Assembly: GCA_044432745.1 (NCBI GenBank)
Contig: JAWXUH010000002.1
Coordinates: 62,001 to 126,000 of the forward strand
Direction: 5' to 3'
From: CAKOSP01 sp044432745
GTDB lineage: Bacteria; Bacillota_I; Bacilli_A; RF39; UBA660
DNA length: 64,000 nt
Shown here: positions 27,297 to 36,389 of the stretch, piece by piece
How positions within the stretch are numbered: the stretch's first letter is position 1
Layout of the letters: every line of letters begins with the position of its first letter
Made by a program: the position numbers and the translations under genes
Notes under the pieces: generated by a model
Told to the model about the DNA's origin: nothing
Seen by the model: only the letters and a program-made list of their open reading frames with translations
Database searches by the model: none

Positions 27297-28172
27297 ATGG
27301 GAAAATTTCAAAGAGGATTTATAGGTGTTGAAAATTTAAAGAAAGACAATTTATTTAAAGATAAATTACTTGAGGATATAACTTCAGGTAAAAAAAATGC
27401 TATTTTTCCTGCTATTCGTAGTGGATATGTAAGTTTTTATTATAAAGGTGGAGGTTTATTTAAGTACGATAATAAATTTAGAACACATTATAAATACGCT
27501 TTTGTTCCAGAAGATACTAATGAATTTTACGTTGATGAATTAACTGTTAAAGAAATGAAACCAGTATCTTCATTTGTAGATGGATACAATCAAATAAAGG
27601 AACGTTGTGATAAGTACGTAACACTTGAGGCTGAATGTGTCTCTGTTATGTATCAAAATAATATTACTTCTAAAAGTGATGTTATTCTTTTAGATACAGA
27701 AATAGCTTTTTCAAAAGATACTTTAGATGTAGATGATGATAACGATAAAAATTTAAATAGAATAGATATACTATTATTTGATAAAGAATCTAAAACTTTA
27801 GTCTTTGTAGAGGCTAAACATTTTTCTAACTCAGAACTTTGGTCAAAGGAATATACACTACCTCCAGTAGTAAATCAAGTTAAAAATTATGAAAAAGTTA
27901 TTAAAGATAACTATGAAGATATTTTAACTGAATATACAAAGTATATTGAAGTATGTAGAGATTTATTTGATCTTGATGAAAATGAACTTCCTATACCAAA
28001 TAATATACATTCAAAGGTTGGATTACTTATATTTGGTTTTGATAAAAAACAACAAGAAAAAATAAAAGAAAAATTAAAACTAGATGGAAGTTTAGATGAT
28101 ATTAAGTTCTACGAAAAAGGTGATTTCAAAGCAACAGATATGTCTACTTTATATAAAAAAATAACTAAATAA
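27297..28172 (+). CDS. PD-(D/E)XK nuclease-like protein
   Basis: Family not recognised by name. The 291-aa protein holds a nuclease-like core: E111 or E135, then D157 in N-R-I-D-I-L-L-F-D, and E172-A-K174 in L-V-F-V-E-A-K-H-F. The D-x(14)-E-x-K spacing is that of PD-(D/E)XK enzymes. The C-terminal part (I-H-S-K-V-G-L-L-I-F-G-F-D) is another conserved-looking strand. GAGGTAAGG precedes the ATG. A role in restriction or repair is possible. It stands alone, convergent with the reverse-strand gene. Nuclease activity is inference. Confidence 0.6.
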   Translation: MGKFQRGFIGVENLKKDNLFKDKLLEDITSGKKNAIFPAIRSGYVSFYYKGGGLFKYDNKFRTHYKYAFVPEDTNEFYVDELTVKEMKPVSSFVDGYNQIKERCDKYVTLEAECVSVMYQNNITSKSDVILLDTEIAFSKDTLDVDDDNDKNLNRIDILLFDKESKTLVFVEAKHFSNSELWSKEYTLPPVVNQVKNYEKVIKDNYEDILTEYTKYIEVCRDLFDLDENELPIPNNIHSKVGLLIFGFDKKQQEKIKEKLKLDGSLDDIKFYEKGDFKATDMSTLYKKITK

Positions 28173-28202
28173 AAAAAATTAGATTCTTATCTAATTTTTT
28201 TA
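28173..28202. terminator. Bidirectional terminator between convergent genes
   Basis: A 12-bp perfect stem (28173-28184 with 28189-28200) with A-rich and T-rich flanks, usable from both strands. Confidence 0.85.
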
Positions 28203-29420
28203 TTGGAATGAACACAATGGATCAGTAGTATATATTCCAGTTAAAGAAAATAATAATTTTAATACAGATGGAAATATAAATAAAATTATTAAAAATATAA
28301 TTCGTTTAACTGTTGAAGAGTTAGCTCGTTTCATAGCATCACAATCACTAGAAGAAACTGCCTTAACATAATCTAATACTGATAAAACGAGAGTAGCTAC
28401 AATTCCTATGTATTTCATAATATCTAAAATCATTTGTATATAATATGCTGTATCTTTTGGACTTGACGGACTTCCTAGAAGTGAACTACAATCAAGGTTT
28501 TCGCCATAGTCATATTCTATATCAGCTGAAACATTTTTATAATCTGAATCCATATAATCAAGATTTCTTCTATAATACGACGAGCAACTATCCTCACTAT
28601 AAATAACAGCTGCGTAACTAAAATAATAATAATTATTAGCTAATTGAGTAGGACAATATCTAACGTCATCGTCACTTAAACAAACATGTGAATAAGGGTC
28701 TTTAAGAGGTAATGTATATCCTCCATAGAATTCATAATGTATTACTGAACTACCTTTAACTATATAATAATTTTTAGGTCCAGAACTAAGTCCTAGATCA
28801 ATCAATCCGCAATTTTTAATTAGTTCTCCTGATAATTCTGTTTGAACAGTTTCATCACCATCTTCTTCGATTACAGTTTTAACTCCAGTATAAGTTTTAT
28901 CTGGTCTTGTAAAATAACTTTCGTATGCTATTAACAATTTTATACTCATTTTACTATTTGCATAAAAATTACTAGTTTCAGAAGATATAGTAGGACATTG
29001 TCCAGTACCTCCTTTAAAGTCCGTATGTACTACAAATTGTTCATTATTATTAAATACATTATATAAAATCTTAGAACCAGTTAATAGATCAGTAGTACTA
29101 TTTATAGCAGTATTTATTAAGCCAACAAAATAAGTAGAATTACTAGAATTTGGACTAACTGAGTAACTATAAGTTTCATTAACGGTATTAAGAGTTAATG
29201 TTAAACTAATTGTTTCAGGTCCATTATAAGTAACTCCAGATTGTCTATAATCATAGTGATTATAACTTTCAAAAACACTACTTCTATATTTACCTGTAAA
29301 TTCATCTGGATCTATTTGAACACCAGTATACGTACAAGTATATGTTTCTGCATATATATTGTTAATAAAAACTGTGAAAATAAAAACTGTAAATAATAAA
29401 ATTTTAAATATTCTTTTCAT
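28200..29420 (-). CDS. Secreted Cys-containing protein with C-terminal double membrane segment
   Basis: Family not recognised. The 406-aa protein has a clear signal peptide (K-R-I-F-K-I-L-L-F-T-V-F-I-F-T-V-F, cleavage near I-Y-A-E). A beta-rich extracytoplasmic domain contains about nine cysteines. Two C-terminal membrane helices follow (Y-I-G-I-V-A-T-L-V-L-S-V-L-D-Y and the I-I-F-L-I-I-L-F-I-F-P segment), joined by a basic Cys-containing loop. That hairpin recalls small secretion or pilin subunits, but the likeness is weak. No Shine-Dalgarno sequence precedes the ATG. Confidence 0.6.
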   Translation of the reverse strand: MKRIFKILLFTVFIFTVFINNIYAETYTCTYTGVQIDPDEFTGKYRSSVFESYNHYDYRQSGVTYNGPETISLTLTLNTVNETYSYSVSPNSSNSTYFVGLINTAINSTTDLLTGSKILYNVFNNNEQFVVHTDFKGGTGQCPTISSETSNFYANSKMSIKLLIAYESYFTRPDKTYTGVKTVIEEDGDETVQTELSGELIKNCGLIDLGLSSGPKNYYIVKGSSVIHYEFYGGYTLPLKDPYSHVCLSDDDVRYCPTQLANNYYYFSYAAVIYSEDSCSSYYRRNLDYMDSDYKNVSADIEYDYGENLDCSSLLGSPSSPKDTAYYIQMILDIMKYIGIVATLVLSVLDYVKAVSSSDCDAMKRANSSTVKRIIFLIILFIFPSVLKLLFSLTGIYTTDPLCSFQ

Positions 29421-29428
29421 ATGTTATA

Positions 29429-29457
29429 ATAATAACAAAATATTACAAAAAAATCAA
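29429..29457 (-). promoter_or_regulatory. Promoter for the 28200-29420 gene with almost no leader
   Basis: On the minus strand, TTGATT (29457-29452), 17-bp spacer, TATTAT (29434-29429). The start site would fall at or beside the ATG at 29420, suggesting a leaderless message. Confidence 0.45.
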
Positions 29458-29499
29458 ATTTATAGATGAGCTAAGATTATTATAAAAAAACAAAGGAAA

Positions 29500-29528
29500 T
29501 TTACCTTTAAATAACGAAACTATATAAT
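29500..29528 (+). promoter_or_regulatory. Possible promoter of the 29568 gene
   Basis: TTTACC (29500-29505), 17-bp spacer, TATAAT (29523-29528). The -35 box is weak. Confidence 0.4.
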
Positions 29529-29567
29529 ATTTATTAGTGTTTACTAAATTAGAAAAGGAATAAAGAT

Positions 29568-30164
29568 ATGAATAAATATATACTAGAAAAAAGAAGTGAT
29601 TTAAATAATGAGGAATTTTGTAAAGATATGATATACAATGAAAATGAATATTGCGATTATAGAAATCAATATATATTAAAGAGTGAAAATGAATATTTTG
29701 CACAAGTTACTGATTATAAGAATTGGAGTGAACCTGAGTTATTTATAATTATTAAAGAGTCTTTAGAAAAATATTCTTATAAGGAAATTGTTAAATCTTT
29801 AAAATCGTTTTTTTGTGAAAGAAAAGAAATTAATTTAACTATTGCTTCATCCATTGATGATCTTATAGTAGATGATTGTATAAATATAAAGAGAGCAAGT
29901 TATTCGAATTTTGGTGAAAAAACTTTTATGTTTGATAAGAAAGTTACTGAAAATATAATAATAGATGGTATTAATGTTAAATACAGTGTAGGAAGTGAGT
30001 CGGAAATTAGTTGTGATTTTGTATCTCAAAATATAAATGATAATAAAATAATAGATAAATTTTTAGAACTGAAAAAGGGAGAATATATCTATTTTAAAAT
30101 TAAAGAAATTAAACATATAGAAGGTTTTGAATTTCAAATAGCTACATTAAATATATTAAATTAA
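29568..30164 (+). CDS. Hypothetical 198-aa soluble protein
   Basis: Not recognised. An acidic soluble product with mixed alpha and beta character: a helical first third (E-K-R-S-D-L-N-N-E-E-F-C-K-D-M) and a strand-rich last half (V-T-E-N-I-I-I-D-G-I-N-V-K-Y-S-V-G-S). There is no signal or membrane segment. AAAAGGA lies about 10 bases before the ATG. It stands alone, divergent from the secreted reverse-strand protein and ahead of the second Ca2+-type ATPase. Confidence 0.5.
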   Translation: MNKYILEKRSDLNNEEFCKDMIYNENEYCDYRNQYILKSENEYFAQVTDYKNWSEPELFIIIKESLEKYSYKEIVKSLKSFFCERKEINLTIASSIDDLIVDDCINIKRASYSNFGEKTFMFDKKVTENIIIDGINVKYSVGSESEISCDFVSQNINDNKIIDKFLELKKGEYIYFKIKEIKHIEGFEFQIATLNILN

Positions 30165-30235
30165 TTATTTATAATTAAAAAAATATTAATTTTATAAATA
30201 AACTTTTCATATAATTACTTGAAAGGTTATTTTAT

Positions 30236-32821
30236 ATGGGATTAAATGACGAAGAAGTTGTAGTATCAAGAAAAAACAATGGAAGTAATGAAATAACTAA
30301 AACTAATAAAAGAACATTCTTTTCAATGGTAATAGAATCACTAGGTGATCCTATAATTAAAATATTATTAATAGCTCTTGGAATCAAATTAGTTTTCTTA
30401 ATAAAGTCTTTTGATATATTTGAAACTATCGGAATACTAATAGCGGTTCTCCTAGCAACTCTTATATCTAGTTTATCAGAATACGGTTCTGAGGCAGCAT
30501 TTTCTAAACTACAAGATGATAGTGAAAAATTAAAAACTAAGGTATATAGAAATAATAAACTTATAGAAGTATTTTCTTCTGAAATAGTAGTAGGGGATGT
30601 TATATTACTTTCTTCTGGAGATAAATTACCAGCAGATGGTTATCTGATTGATGGTAATTTATCTATAGATGAATCTTCTATAAATGGTGAATCTAAAGAA
30701 AGTAAGAAAATAGCTTTTGATAAAGTAAATCTTAAAGGTGAAAATAAAGTTTATAAAGGTACTACAGTTTATAATGGTAGTGCTAAAGTTTTAATTACTT
30801 TAGTAGGTGATAATACTTTATATGGAAAAATATCTAAGGAACTTGATGAAAAGAATAGTGATTCTCCTTTAAAGATTCGTTTATTTTATTTAGCTAAAAA
30901 AATCTCTGTTATGGGTTATTTAGGTGCTTTTCTAGCAACTCTTTCTTATTTATTTATGAACATAGTTGTTTATAATGACTATAATATATCTTTGATTATA
31001 AGTGATCTAACAAATGTATCTTTAATGATTGATTACGCTATATATTCTTTAACTTTATGTGTAACTATCATAGTACTTGCAGTACCAGAGGGACTTCCCG
31101 TTATGATTACTTTAGTGCTATCTAGTAATATGAAAAAGATGATTAAGGATAATGTACTAGTTAGGAAGATGGTAGGTATTGAAACTGCTGGAAGTTTGAA
31201 TCTTCTTTTAACAGATAAAACAGGAACTCTTACTAAGGGTATATTAACTGTTACTCAAATATCTACATACGATAATTATATTGTAAATGATTTTGACTTT
31301 ATAAGTAATATAGATTTTAAAAATAATTTATTTCATTCTCTTTATACAAACAATGAATGTGTTATAACTGATAAAAAAATAATAGGAGGAAACTCAACAG
31401 ATAAAGCTTTAATAAGTTTTGTAGGAGCTTATTTTCTTAAAGTAAAAGTACTTAAAAAAACACCTTTTAATAGTAGTGATAAATTTAGTAATACTCAAAT
31501 TACTGAAAATGGAGAAAGTATTACATACTTAAAAGGTGCTCCAGAGGTCATTATTCCTAAATGTAGTAAATACCTTGATAGGAATGCAAACGTTAAACCA
31601 ATTACGTCTAAAAGATATATTTATAAGACTTTGAAAGATTATACTAATAGTGGTTCTAGAGTTATAGCTCTTGCTAAGAAAAATGAAGATGAATCATATA
31701 CATATATAGGATTAGTATCTATTAAAGATGAACTTAGATCTGTTTCTAAAGAAGGTGTTTCTAGAATATCTTCTGCAGGTATAGATATTATTATGATTAC
31801 TGGAGATTCTATTGATACTGCTAGAGTTATAGCTAGAGAAGTAGGTATTCTTAAAAGTCAAAGTGATCTAGTAATTAGTAGTGATGAATTTAATAATCTA
31901 AGTGATGATGAAGTTATATATAAATTAAATAATATTAAAGTTATAGCTAGAGCACTTCCTATAGATAAAAGTAGATTAGTACGTCTTGCACAAGAAAAGA
32001 AACTTGTAGTAGGAATGACTGGTGATGGAGTAAATGATGCTCCAGCACTAAAAAAATCCGATGTGGGATTTGTTATGGGAAGTGGTACTGAAGTTGCTAA
32101 GGAAGCAGGTGATATAGTAATACTTGATGATAATATAAATTCTATTGCAACAGCAATACTGTACGGTAGAACAATATTTAAAAATATTAGAAAATTTATT
32201 ATTTATCAATTATCTATAAACGTTTCTGCCCTTATTATTTCTATTGTAGGAACTATTATTGGTATTAGTGAACCAATTACTATTATGCAAATGCTTTGGC
32301 TTAATATGATTATGGATACTTTTGCAGGTCTAGCATTTTCCTTTGAACCTGCATTAAAAGAATATATGAATGAGAAACCTAAAAATAAAGATGAAGATAT
32401 AATGAATAATTATATGATTTCTCAAATAATTTGTAGTAGTTTATGTACTTCAGTTATATGTATGTTATTTTTAAAACTTGATATTATTAAAAACTTTTTT
32501 AATGATCCATCTAATTTAATTTTATATACTGGTTATTTTGCTTTATTTATATTCCTAGGTATATTTAATGCATTTAATGCAAGAACACATAGAATAAATA
32601 TATTTGCTAATTTATTAAAAAATAAAGTATTTACTTTAGTATTCTTATTTATATTTATAGCTCAAATATTTATAATATATAATGGTGGTCAAGTTTTTAG
32701 AACTTATGGTCTTGAGTTTAAAGAATTAATGCTAGTTTTATCTATTTCTTTAATAGTTTTCCCCATTGATTTTATTAGAAAATCAATACTAAAATCTAAA
32801 GGTTTAAATACTGGTGTTTAA
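30236..32821 (+). CDS. Second Ca2+-type P-ATPase (PMCA-like)
   Basis: An 861-aa P-type pump. It has NGES in place of TGES in the actuator domain (I-N-G-E-S-K-E), PEGLP in membrane segment 4 (AVPEGLPVMITLVLSS), phosphorylation site DKTGTLTKG with D327, YLKGAPE, TGDSIDTAR and MTGDGVNDAPALKKSDVGFVMG. The G-T-E-V-A-K-E-A-G-D-I-V-I-L-D-D-N stretch and PEGLP are typical of PMCA-type calcium ATPases. GAAAGG precedes the ATG. It differs clearly from the pump at 13218, so the two are old paralogs. The ion is inferred. Confidence 0.88.
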   Translation: MGLNDEEVVVSRKNNGSNEITKTNKRTFFSMVIESLGDPIIKILLIALGIKLVFLIKSFDIFETIGILIAVLLATLISSLSEYGSEAAFSKLQDDSEKLKTKVYRNNKLIEVFSSEIVVGDVILLSSGDKLPADGYLIDGNLSIDESSINGESKESKKIAFDKVNLKGENKVYKGTTVYNGSAKVLITLVGDNTLYGKISKELDEKNSDSPLKIRLFYLAKKISVMGYLGAFLATLSYLFMNIVVYNDYNISLIISDLTNVSLMIDYAIYSLTLCVTIIVLAVPEGLPVMITLVLSSNMKKMIKDNVLVRKMVGIETAGSLNLLLTDKTGTLTKGILTVTQISTYDNYIVNDFDFISNIDFKNNLFHSLYTNNECVITDKKIIGGNSTDKALISFVGAYFLKVKVLKKTPFNSSDKFSNTQITENGESITYLKGAPEVIIPKCSKYLDRNANVKPITSKRYIYKTLKDYTNSGSRVIALAKKNEDESYTYIGLVSIKDELRSVSKEGVSRISSAGIDIIMITGDSIDTARVIAREVGILKSQSDLVISSDEFNNLSDDEVIYKLNNIKVIARALPIDKSRLVRLAQEKKLVVGMTGDGVNDAPALKKSDVGFVMGSGTEVAKEAGDIVILDDNINSIATAILYGRTIFKNIRKFIIYQLSINVSALIISIVGTIIGISEPITIMQMLWLNMIMDTFAGLAFSFEPALKEYMNEKPKNKDEDIMNNYMISQIICSSLCTSVICMLFLKLDIIKNFFNDPSNLILYTGYFALFIFLGIFNAFNARTHRINIFANLLKNKVFTLVFLFIFIAQIFIIYNGGQVFRTYGLEFKELMLVLSISLIVFPIDFIRKSILKSKGLNTGV

Positions 32822-32871
32822 ATTTTAAAAAAAATATGATATTATTGTAATAATAGAGTTGAGGTTTAATA

Positions 32872-33537
32872 ATGGATGTATTTTTATATTATATATTTAC
32901 TATATTGATATTAATTATCAATTTTTCAATTATATTTTTTATAGATAATTTTAATATATTATCTGAAAACATGTATGTAATACTATTTATAATTTTGTGT
33001 ATTCCATATGTTATGAATATAAGAGTTTTAAGAAAGAAAACAAAAAATTATAGTAGGGCATTATTTTTGCCAATAACAATGTTCACTTTAATAATTACTT
33101 ATTTATGTTGTGCTATGATTAAATTGGGTGATACTGCTACATTAGGATATAGTTTTATATTTGCACTATTAGTATTACCATTAGGTTTTGTAATTGGATT
33201 ATTTATTGATACTGGCAAGGAAATTAAAACAATAAAAGACGATAAAAAAATATCAACAAATGAAAAAAATATCAGAAAAACAGATTCAATAGTTAATTTA
33301 TATTGGTATAGCTGTTTATTTGTTATGTTATATTATTTCTTATTTGGAATAGATAGTTGTTCTGATCCATTAATTTGTAGGTTTGAAAGAGAATATGGAC
33401 TTATGGCTGTTGTTAATGGATTATTACATTATTTTAAGATAACATTTTATTTCTTTATTCCATGTGTTGTTTACGAAATAAAACGTTATAAAATTACTAG
33501 AAATATGAATGATACAGAAAATATAGAAGAATTATAA
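32872..33537 (+). CDS. Hypothetical multi-pass membrane protein
   Basis: Family not recognised. The 221-aa product has about six membrane segments: two near the N-terminus (residues 5-25 and 33-48), one at 68-84, one at 92-112, one near 145-162 and one near 188-205. A basic cytoplasmic loop (K-E-I-K-T-I-K-D-D-K-K-I) and a tail T-E-N-I-E-E-L complete it. GAGG lies about 10 bases before the ATG. It is 50 bases after the ATPase gene without a visible terminator, so it could be in the same transcript. Confidence 0.55.
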   Translation: MDVFLYYIFTILILIINFSIIFFIDNFNILSENMYVILFIILCIPYVMNIRVLRKKTKNYSRALFLPITMFTLIITYLCCAMIKLGDTATLGYSFIFALLVLPLGFVIGLFIDTGKEIKTIKDDKKISTNEKNIRKTDSIVNLYWYSCLFVMLYYFLFGIDSCSDPLICRFEREYGLMAVVNGLLHYFKITFYFFIPCVVYEIKRYKITRNMNDTENIEEL

Positions 33538-33544
33538 AAAAATT

Positions 33545-33616
33545 AAATACAAAAAATAAATTTTAAAATATCGTATATAAATCGATATTATAAAGTTTAT
33601 AATTGTATTTTTTTTT
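33545..33616 (+). terminator. Nested inverted repeat, probable terminator region
   Basis: Outer arms AAATACAA (33545-33552) and TTGTATTT (33603-33610), inner arms AATATCG (33567-33573) and CGATATT (33583-33589), then a T run to about 33616. The inner repeat could also be a protein site. Confidence 0.5.
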
Positions 33617-33677
33617 AATTACTTTGATATTAAAATATAAAGTTTTGAATATTGGAGTGTAATTTATTCATAATTTC

Positions 33678-33706
33678 TTGACTTTATAGCTATTTTGTAT
33701 TAAATT
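33678..33706 (+). promoter_or_regulatory. Promoter of the first duplicated gene
   Basis: TTGACT (33678-33683), 17-bp spacer, TAAATT (33701-33706). GGGGG at 33722-33726 serves as the ribosome site. Confidence 0.6.
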
Positions 33707-33731
33707 AATTACTACATAAGTGGGGGAAATA

Positions 33732-34817
33732 ATGAATATTTATAAATTTGTAAATGAACTTAGAAAAGTTAATAGAGGGGTAGAGTTTAGAATCAGTGAT
33801 AATCTTTTTATGGGAAAAAACCATATTAGAATATTTACTCCGGTAAAAGTAGAGGATATTAATATGCCAGATGGTTTTACTTCTGGAGAGAATTGTATAT
33901 ATGTAAATGGATACAAGATAGATGTAGTTGATATTTTAGAAATGCTACCAGGTACTGCTTATCCAGATGTAGATGTACATAAGGATACTTTTACTCATGA
34001 TACAGTTGCAATGCTTCTTCAAGAGATAAATCCTGAGAGTGTTATTGTGCAAGGAGAAAAAGATGGTGTTATATATATAGATGATAACTTAAAAAATATA
34101 GCTCTTCCTATTGGTTTTGAATTAGAAGATGGAGTTCTTGTTTCTAAGGCATGTTCTGATTTAAAAATCTTAAAATATAATGAAGAAGATAATATATCTT
34201 ATAAGAAAACTTCATATAACAAGTTAAAAGCTAGAAAAATTTCATATTTAAAAGATTCTAAAAGAGTTATGAGTGATCCTAAGACTCCAGAACATATAAA
34301 AAAATTTAGTGCTGTAGACTATGAATCATATAAAAAGTTAAATATAAATGTTAAAAGTGATTTTCTTGTATTATCTGAACTAGAAAGAACTTTAGGTTTA
34401 GAAAAAGAAGAAAGAAATGATTTAGATAATTATTTAGATAAAACATATTTAGATTTTTATAAATCTATTTATGCTGAAATAGAACGTAATACTGCTGTAG
34501 GTAAAATTTTTAACGATACAGCATCTGTTGCATTTGCTTTAGCAGTATTAGCTGTAGTTCTAAGAAATGAAGATATCAAGTTATTTATACATGATAATAT
34601 AGATGCTTTTACAAGTTCAAAAGAATTTCTAAACTTCATTAATGATTTAGGTTTTACAGGTGTAGCAACATTCTTTACAACATTAGCTTTAAAACGTGAT
34701 GCTATTGTTACTGAAATAAAGAAAAAGGAATTAAATAAAAATTTAAAAACATTAAATGAAGCAGTAGAATTTGATTTACAAAAAGATTTCTTTGTACGAA
34801 AAAAAAATAAAAAATAA
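33732..34817 (+). CDS. Tandem-duplicated membrane-associated protein, copy 1
   Basis: Family not recognised. The 361-aa product is a paralog of the next gene. Shared landmarks are N-E-L-R near residue 8, V-E-F-R-I, A-Y-P-D near 78, Y-K-K-T-S-Y-N-K near 158, S-Y-L-K-D and the C-terminal E-F-D-L-Q-K-D-F-x-V-R-K-K-N-K-K. Two hydrophobic stretches, about 262-277 and 309-325, suggest a membrane hairpin with a basic tail. ATG 33732 follows GGGGGAAAT and aligns with the paralog's start; the upstream GTG at 33720 is less likely. Location before WXG100-like genes hints at a secretion link, by inference only. Confidence 0.6.
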   Translation: MNIYKFVNELRKVNRGVEFRISDNLFMGKNHIRIFTPVKVEDINMPDGFTSGENCIYVNGYKIDVVDILEMLPGTAYPDVDVHKDTFTHDTVAMLLQEINPESVIVQGEKDGVIYIDDNLKNIALPIGFELEDGVLVSKACSDLKILKYNEEDNISYKKTSYNKLKARKISYLKDSKRVMSDPKTPEHIKKFSAVDYESYKKLNINVKSDFLVLSELERTLGLEKEERNDLDNYLDKTYLDFYKSIYAEIERNTAVGKIFNDTASVAFALAVLAVVLRNEDIKLFIHDNIDAFTSSKEFLNFINDLGFTGVATFFTTLALKRDAIVTEIKKKELNKNLKTLNEAVEFDLQKDFFVRKKNKK

Positions 34818-34832
34818 TTTTTATTTTTTTTT
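34801..34832 (+). terminator. Terminator after duplicate copy 1
   Basis: An 11-bp A/T stem (34803-34813 with 34818-34828), loop holding the TAA stop, then Ts. The same structure follows copy 2. Confidence 0.7.
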
Positions 34833-34861
34833 GCAATAAATTTCAAAATATACGTAAACTA

Positions 34862-34890
34862 TTGATTTTGTGATATTTTTGTTATAAAAT
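34862..34890 (+). promoter_or_regulatory. Promoter of duplicate copy 2
   Basis: TTGATT (34862-34867), 17-bp spacer, TAAAAT (34885-34890), then GTGGGG before the GTG start. Confidence 0.6.
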
Positions 34891-34917
34891 ACTAATTAAG
34901 TAAGTGGGGAAATAATA

Positions 34918-36000
34918 GTGGATATTTTTAAAATAATTAATGAACTTAGAATAGCTAATAGGGACGTTGAGTTTAGAATCTTTGATAAAACTTTTGTAAC
35001 TGTAGAAATAAACGTGATTTTAACTTCAGTAAACGTTGAAGATTTAAATTTACCTAATGGTTATATCTTAGAAGGAAATACTATTGTAATAGGTGAAGAA
35101 AAGGTAATTATAGATGATATCAAAGAACTTGTAGCAGGATGTGCTTATCCAGATTTTGATGTATATAGAGAAATTAATAATGCTGAAGAACTTGCAATTT
35201 ATATGCAAGAGCTTAATCCATTAGTAAATGTTTTTTTATCTGAAGATGGAAAAGATGTATATTTTGATGCAAACATAGATGAAATTGCAGTTCCTATTAA
35301 TTATGAATTTATAGGTGGAGTCATAATTTCTAAAACTAATCCTGGTTTAAGGGCATTTAAATATACTAATAAAAATATCAATTATAAAAAAACGTCTTAT
35401 AACAAAGTTGAAGCTAGACAACTTTCATATTTAAAAGATCAAAAAAGAATTCTTGAAGATCCTGAAATATTAAAAGATATAAAAAATATGATTGATAATG
35501 ATAATAAAGATTATATTAACTCGGGTATTGTACCTAAAAGTGATTATATGATTATTTCTAAAATAGCAGAAGATATTAAATTAGATTATGAAGAAAGAAA
35601 AAATTTAGATAAAAATTTAGATCCTATGTATAAGTTCTTTTATAGAAGAACTTATGCTAAAATTGATGAAGTAAATGTATATGTAGATACTTGTAATGAT
35701 GCATCTAATTTAGCACTTGCAATAGGTGTATTACTTATTTTAATAAAAAATTCAGATGTAAGAGAGTTTATTAGTAATAATATTAATTTATTTGAAGATC
35801 TTAACGAATTTTTAAATTTTATTAAAGATTTAGGTGTAATTGGAACATCAAGTTTGATGATGTCTGCGGGTTATAAATATGGTGCAATCATAGCTGAAAT
35901 TAAAAAAACTGATTTACTTAAATACATAGATACTTTAAATAAAGCAGTCGAATTTGATTTACAAAAAGATTTCTATGTACGAAAAAAAAATAAAAAATAA
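34918..36000 (+). CDS. Tandem-duplicated membrane-associated protein, copy 2
   Basis: The 360-aa product is a clear paralog of the 33732 gene, roughly 40% identical by eye, with a GTG start aligned to the ATG of copy 1 (M-D-I-F-K versus M-N-I-Y-K). The hydrophobic pair is at about 260-275 and 307-323. The last 14 codons and the terminator are almost identical in DNA between copies, far more alike than the rest, suggesting recent gene conversion at the 3' end. Ribosome site GTGGGGA lies about 8 bases before GTG. It is followed by the WXG100-like gene with a separate promoter. Confidence 0.6.
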   Translation: MDIFKIINELRIANRDVEFRIFDKTFVTVEINVILTSVNVEDLNLPNGYILEGNTIVIGEEKVIIDDIKELVAGCAYPDFDVYREINNAEELAIYMQELNPLVNVFLSEDGKDVYFDANIDEIAVPINYEFIGGVIISKTNPGLRAFKYTNKNINYKKTSYNKVEARQLSYLKDQKRILEDPEILKDIKNMIDNDNKDYINSGIVPKSDYMIISKIAEDIKLDYEERKNLDKNLDPMYKFFYRRTYAKIDEVNVYVDTCNDASNLALAIGVLLILIKNSDVREFISNNINLFEDLNEFLNFIKDLGVIGTSSLMMSAGYKYGAIIAEIKKTDLLKYIDTLNKAVEFDLQKDFYVRKKNKK

Positions 36001-36013
36001 TTTTTATTTTTTT
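35984..36013 (+). terminator. Terminator after duplicate copy 2
   Basis: An 11-bp stem (35986-35996 with 36001-36011), same design as at 34801. Confidence 0.7.
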
Positions 36014-36014
36014 A

Positions 36015-36043
36015 TTGTTTTTTAATTATTATTATGTTATTAT
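36015..36043 (+). promoter_or_regulatory. Promoter of the WXG100-like pair
   Basis: TTGTTT (36015-36020), 17-bp spacer, extended -10 TGT-TATTAT (36035-36043). Confidence 0.6.
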
Positions 36044-36067
36044 TTTATAGTAAGGAGAATGATAGAT

Positions 36068-36385
36068 ATGGCAAATAGTTATGACGTAGAAGTTAACTAC
36101 GAAGCAGCAAAAGAAGTTTTAAGTAATATGTATAACGCTAGATTAGACGCGTTTTATATAGCTGAAGAAATGGAAGTACTTAAAAACGATCTTGATGAAA
36201 TTTGGGAAGGTACTGATGCAGTTACATATACAGCTTGGTTGACTAATTATATTGGTAATGTAAAAAATACATCTAAATGGATGAACGAGGTAATTTACGA
36301 ATTAAATTGTTACATTGAAAGAATTCAAGAAAGTGAAGGAAACGTTTCTGACTTTTTTGAAGAATCAGACGGATCGGTAGGTTAA
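36068..36385 (+). CDS. WXG100 (ESAT-6-like) family protein
   Basis: A helical hairpin protein of 105 aa with the turn motif W46-E-G48 in D-E-I-W-E-G-T-D, at the position usual for WXG100 proteins, which are substrates or chaperones of type VII secretion. AAGGAGA (36052-36058) sits 9 bases before ATG 36068; the ATG at 36059 is too close to it. The YxxxD/E export signal is not obvious after the second helix, and the C-terminal tail is acidic (F-F-E-E-S-D-G-S). A helical partner follows after 4 bases. No type VII ATPase gene is in the window. Confidence 0.65.
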   Translation: MANSYDVEVNYEAAKEVLSNMYNARLDAFYIAEEMEVLKNDLDEIWEGTDAVTYTAWLTNYIGNVKNTSKWMNEVIYELNCYIERIQESEGNVSDFFEESDGSVG

Positions 36386-36389
36386 AATT

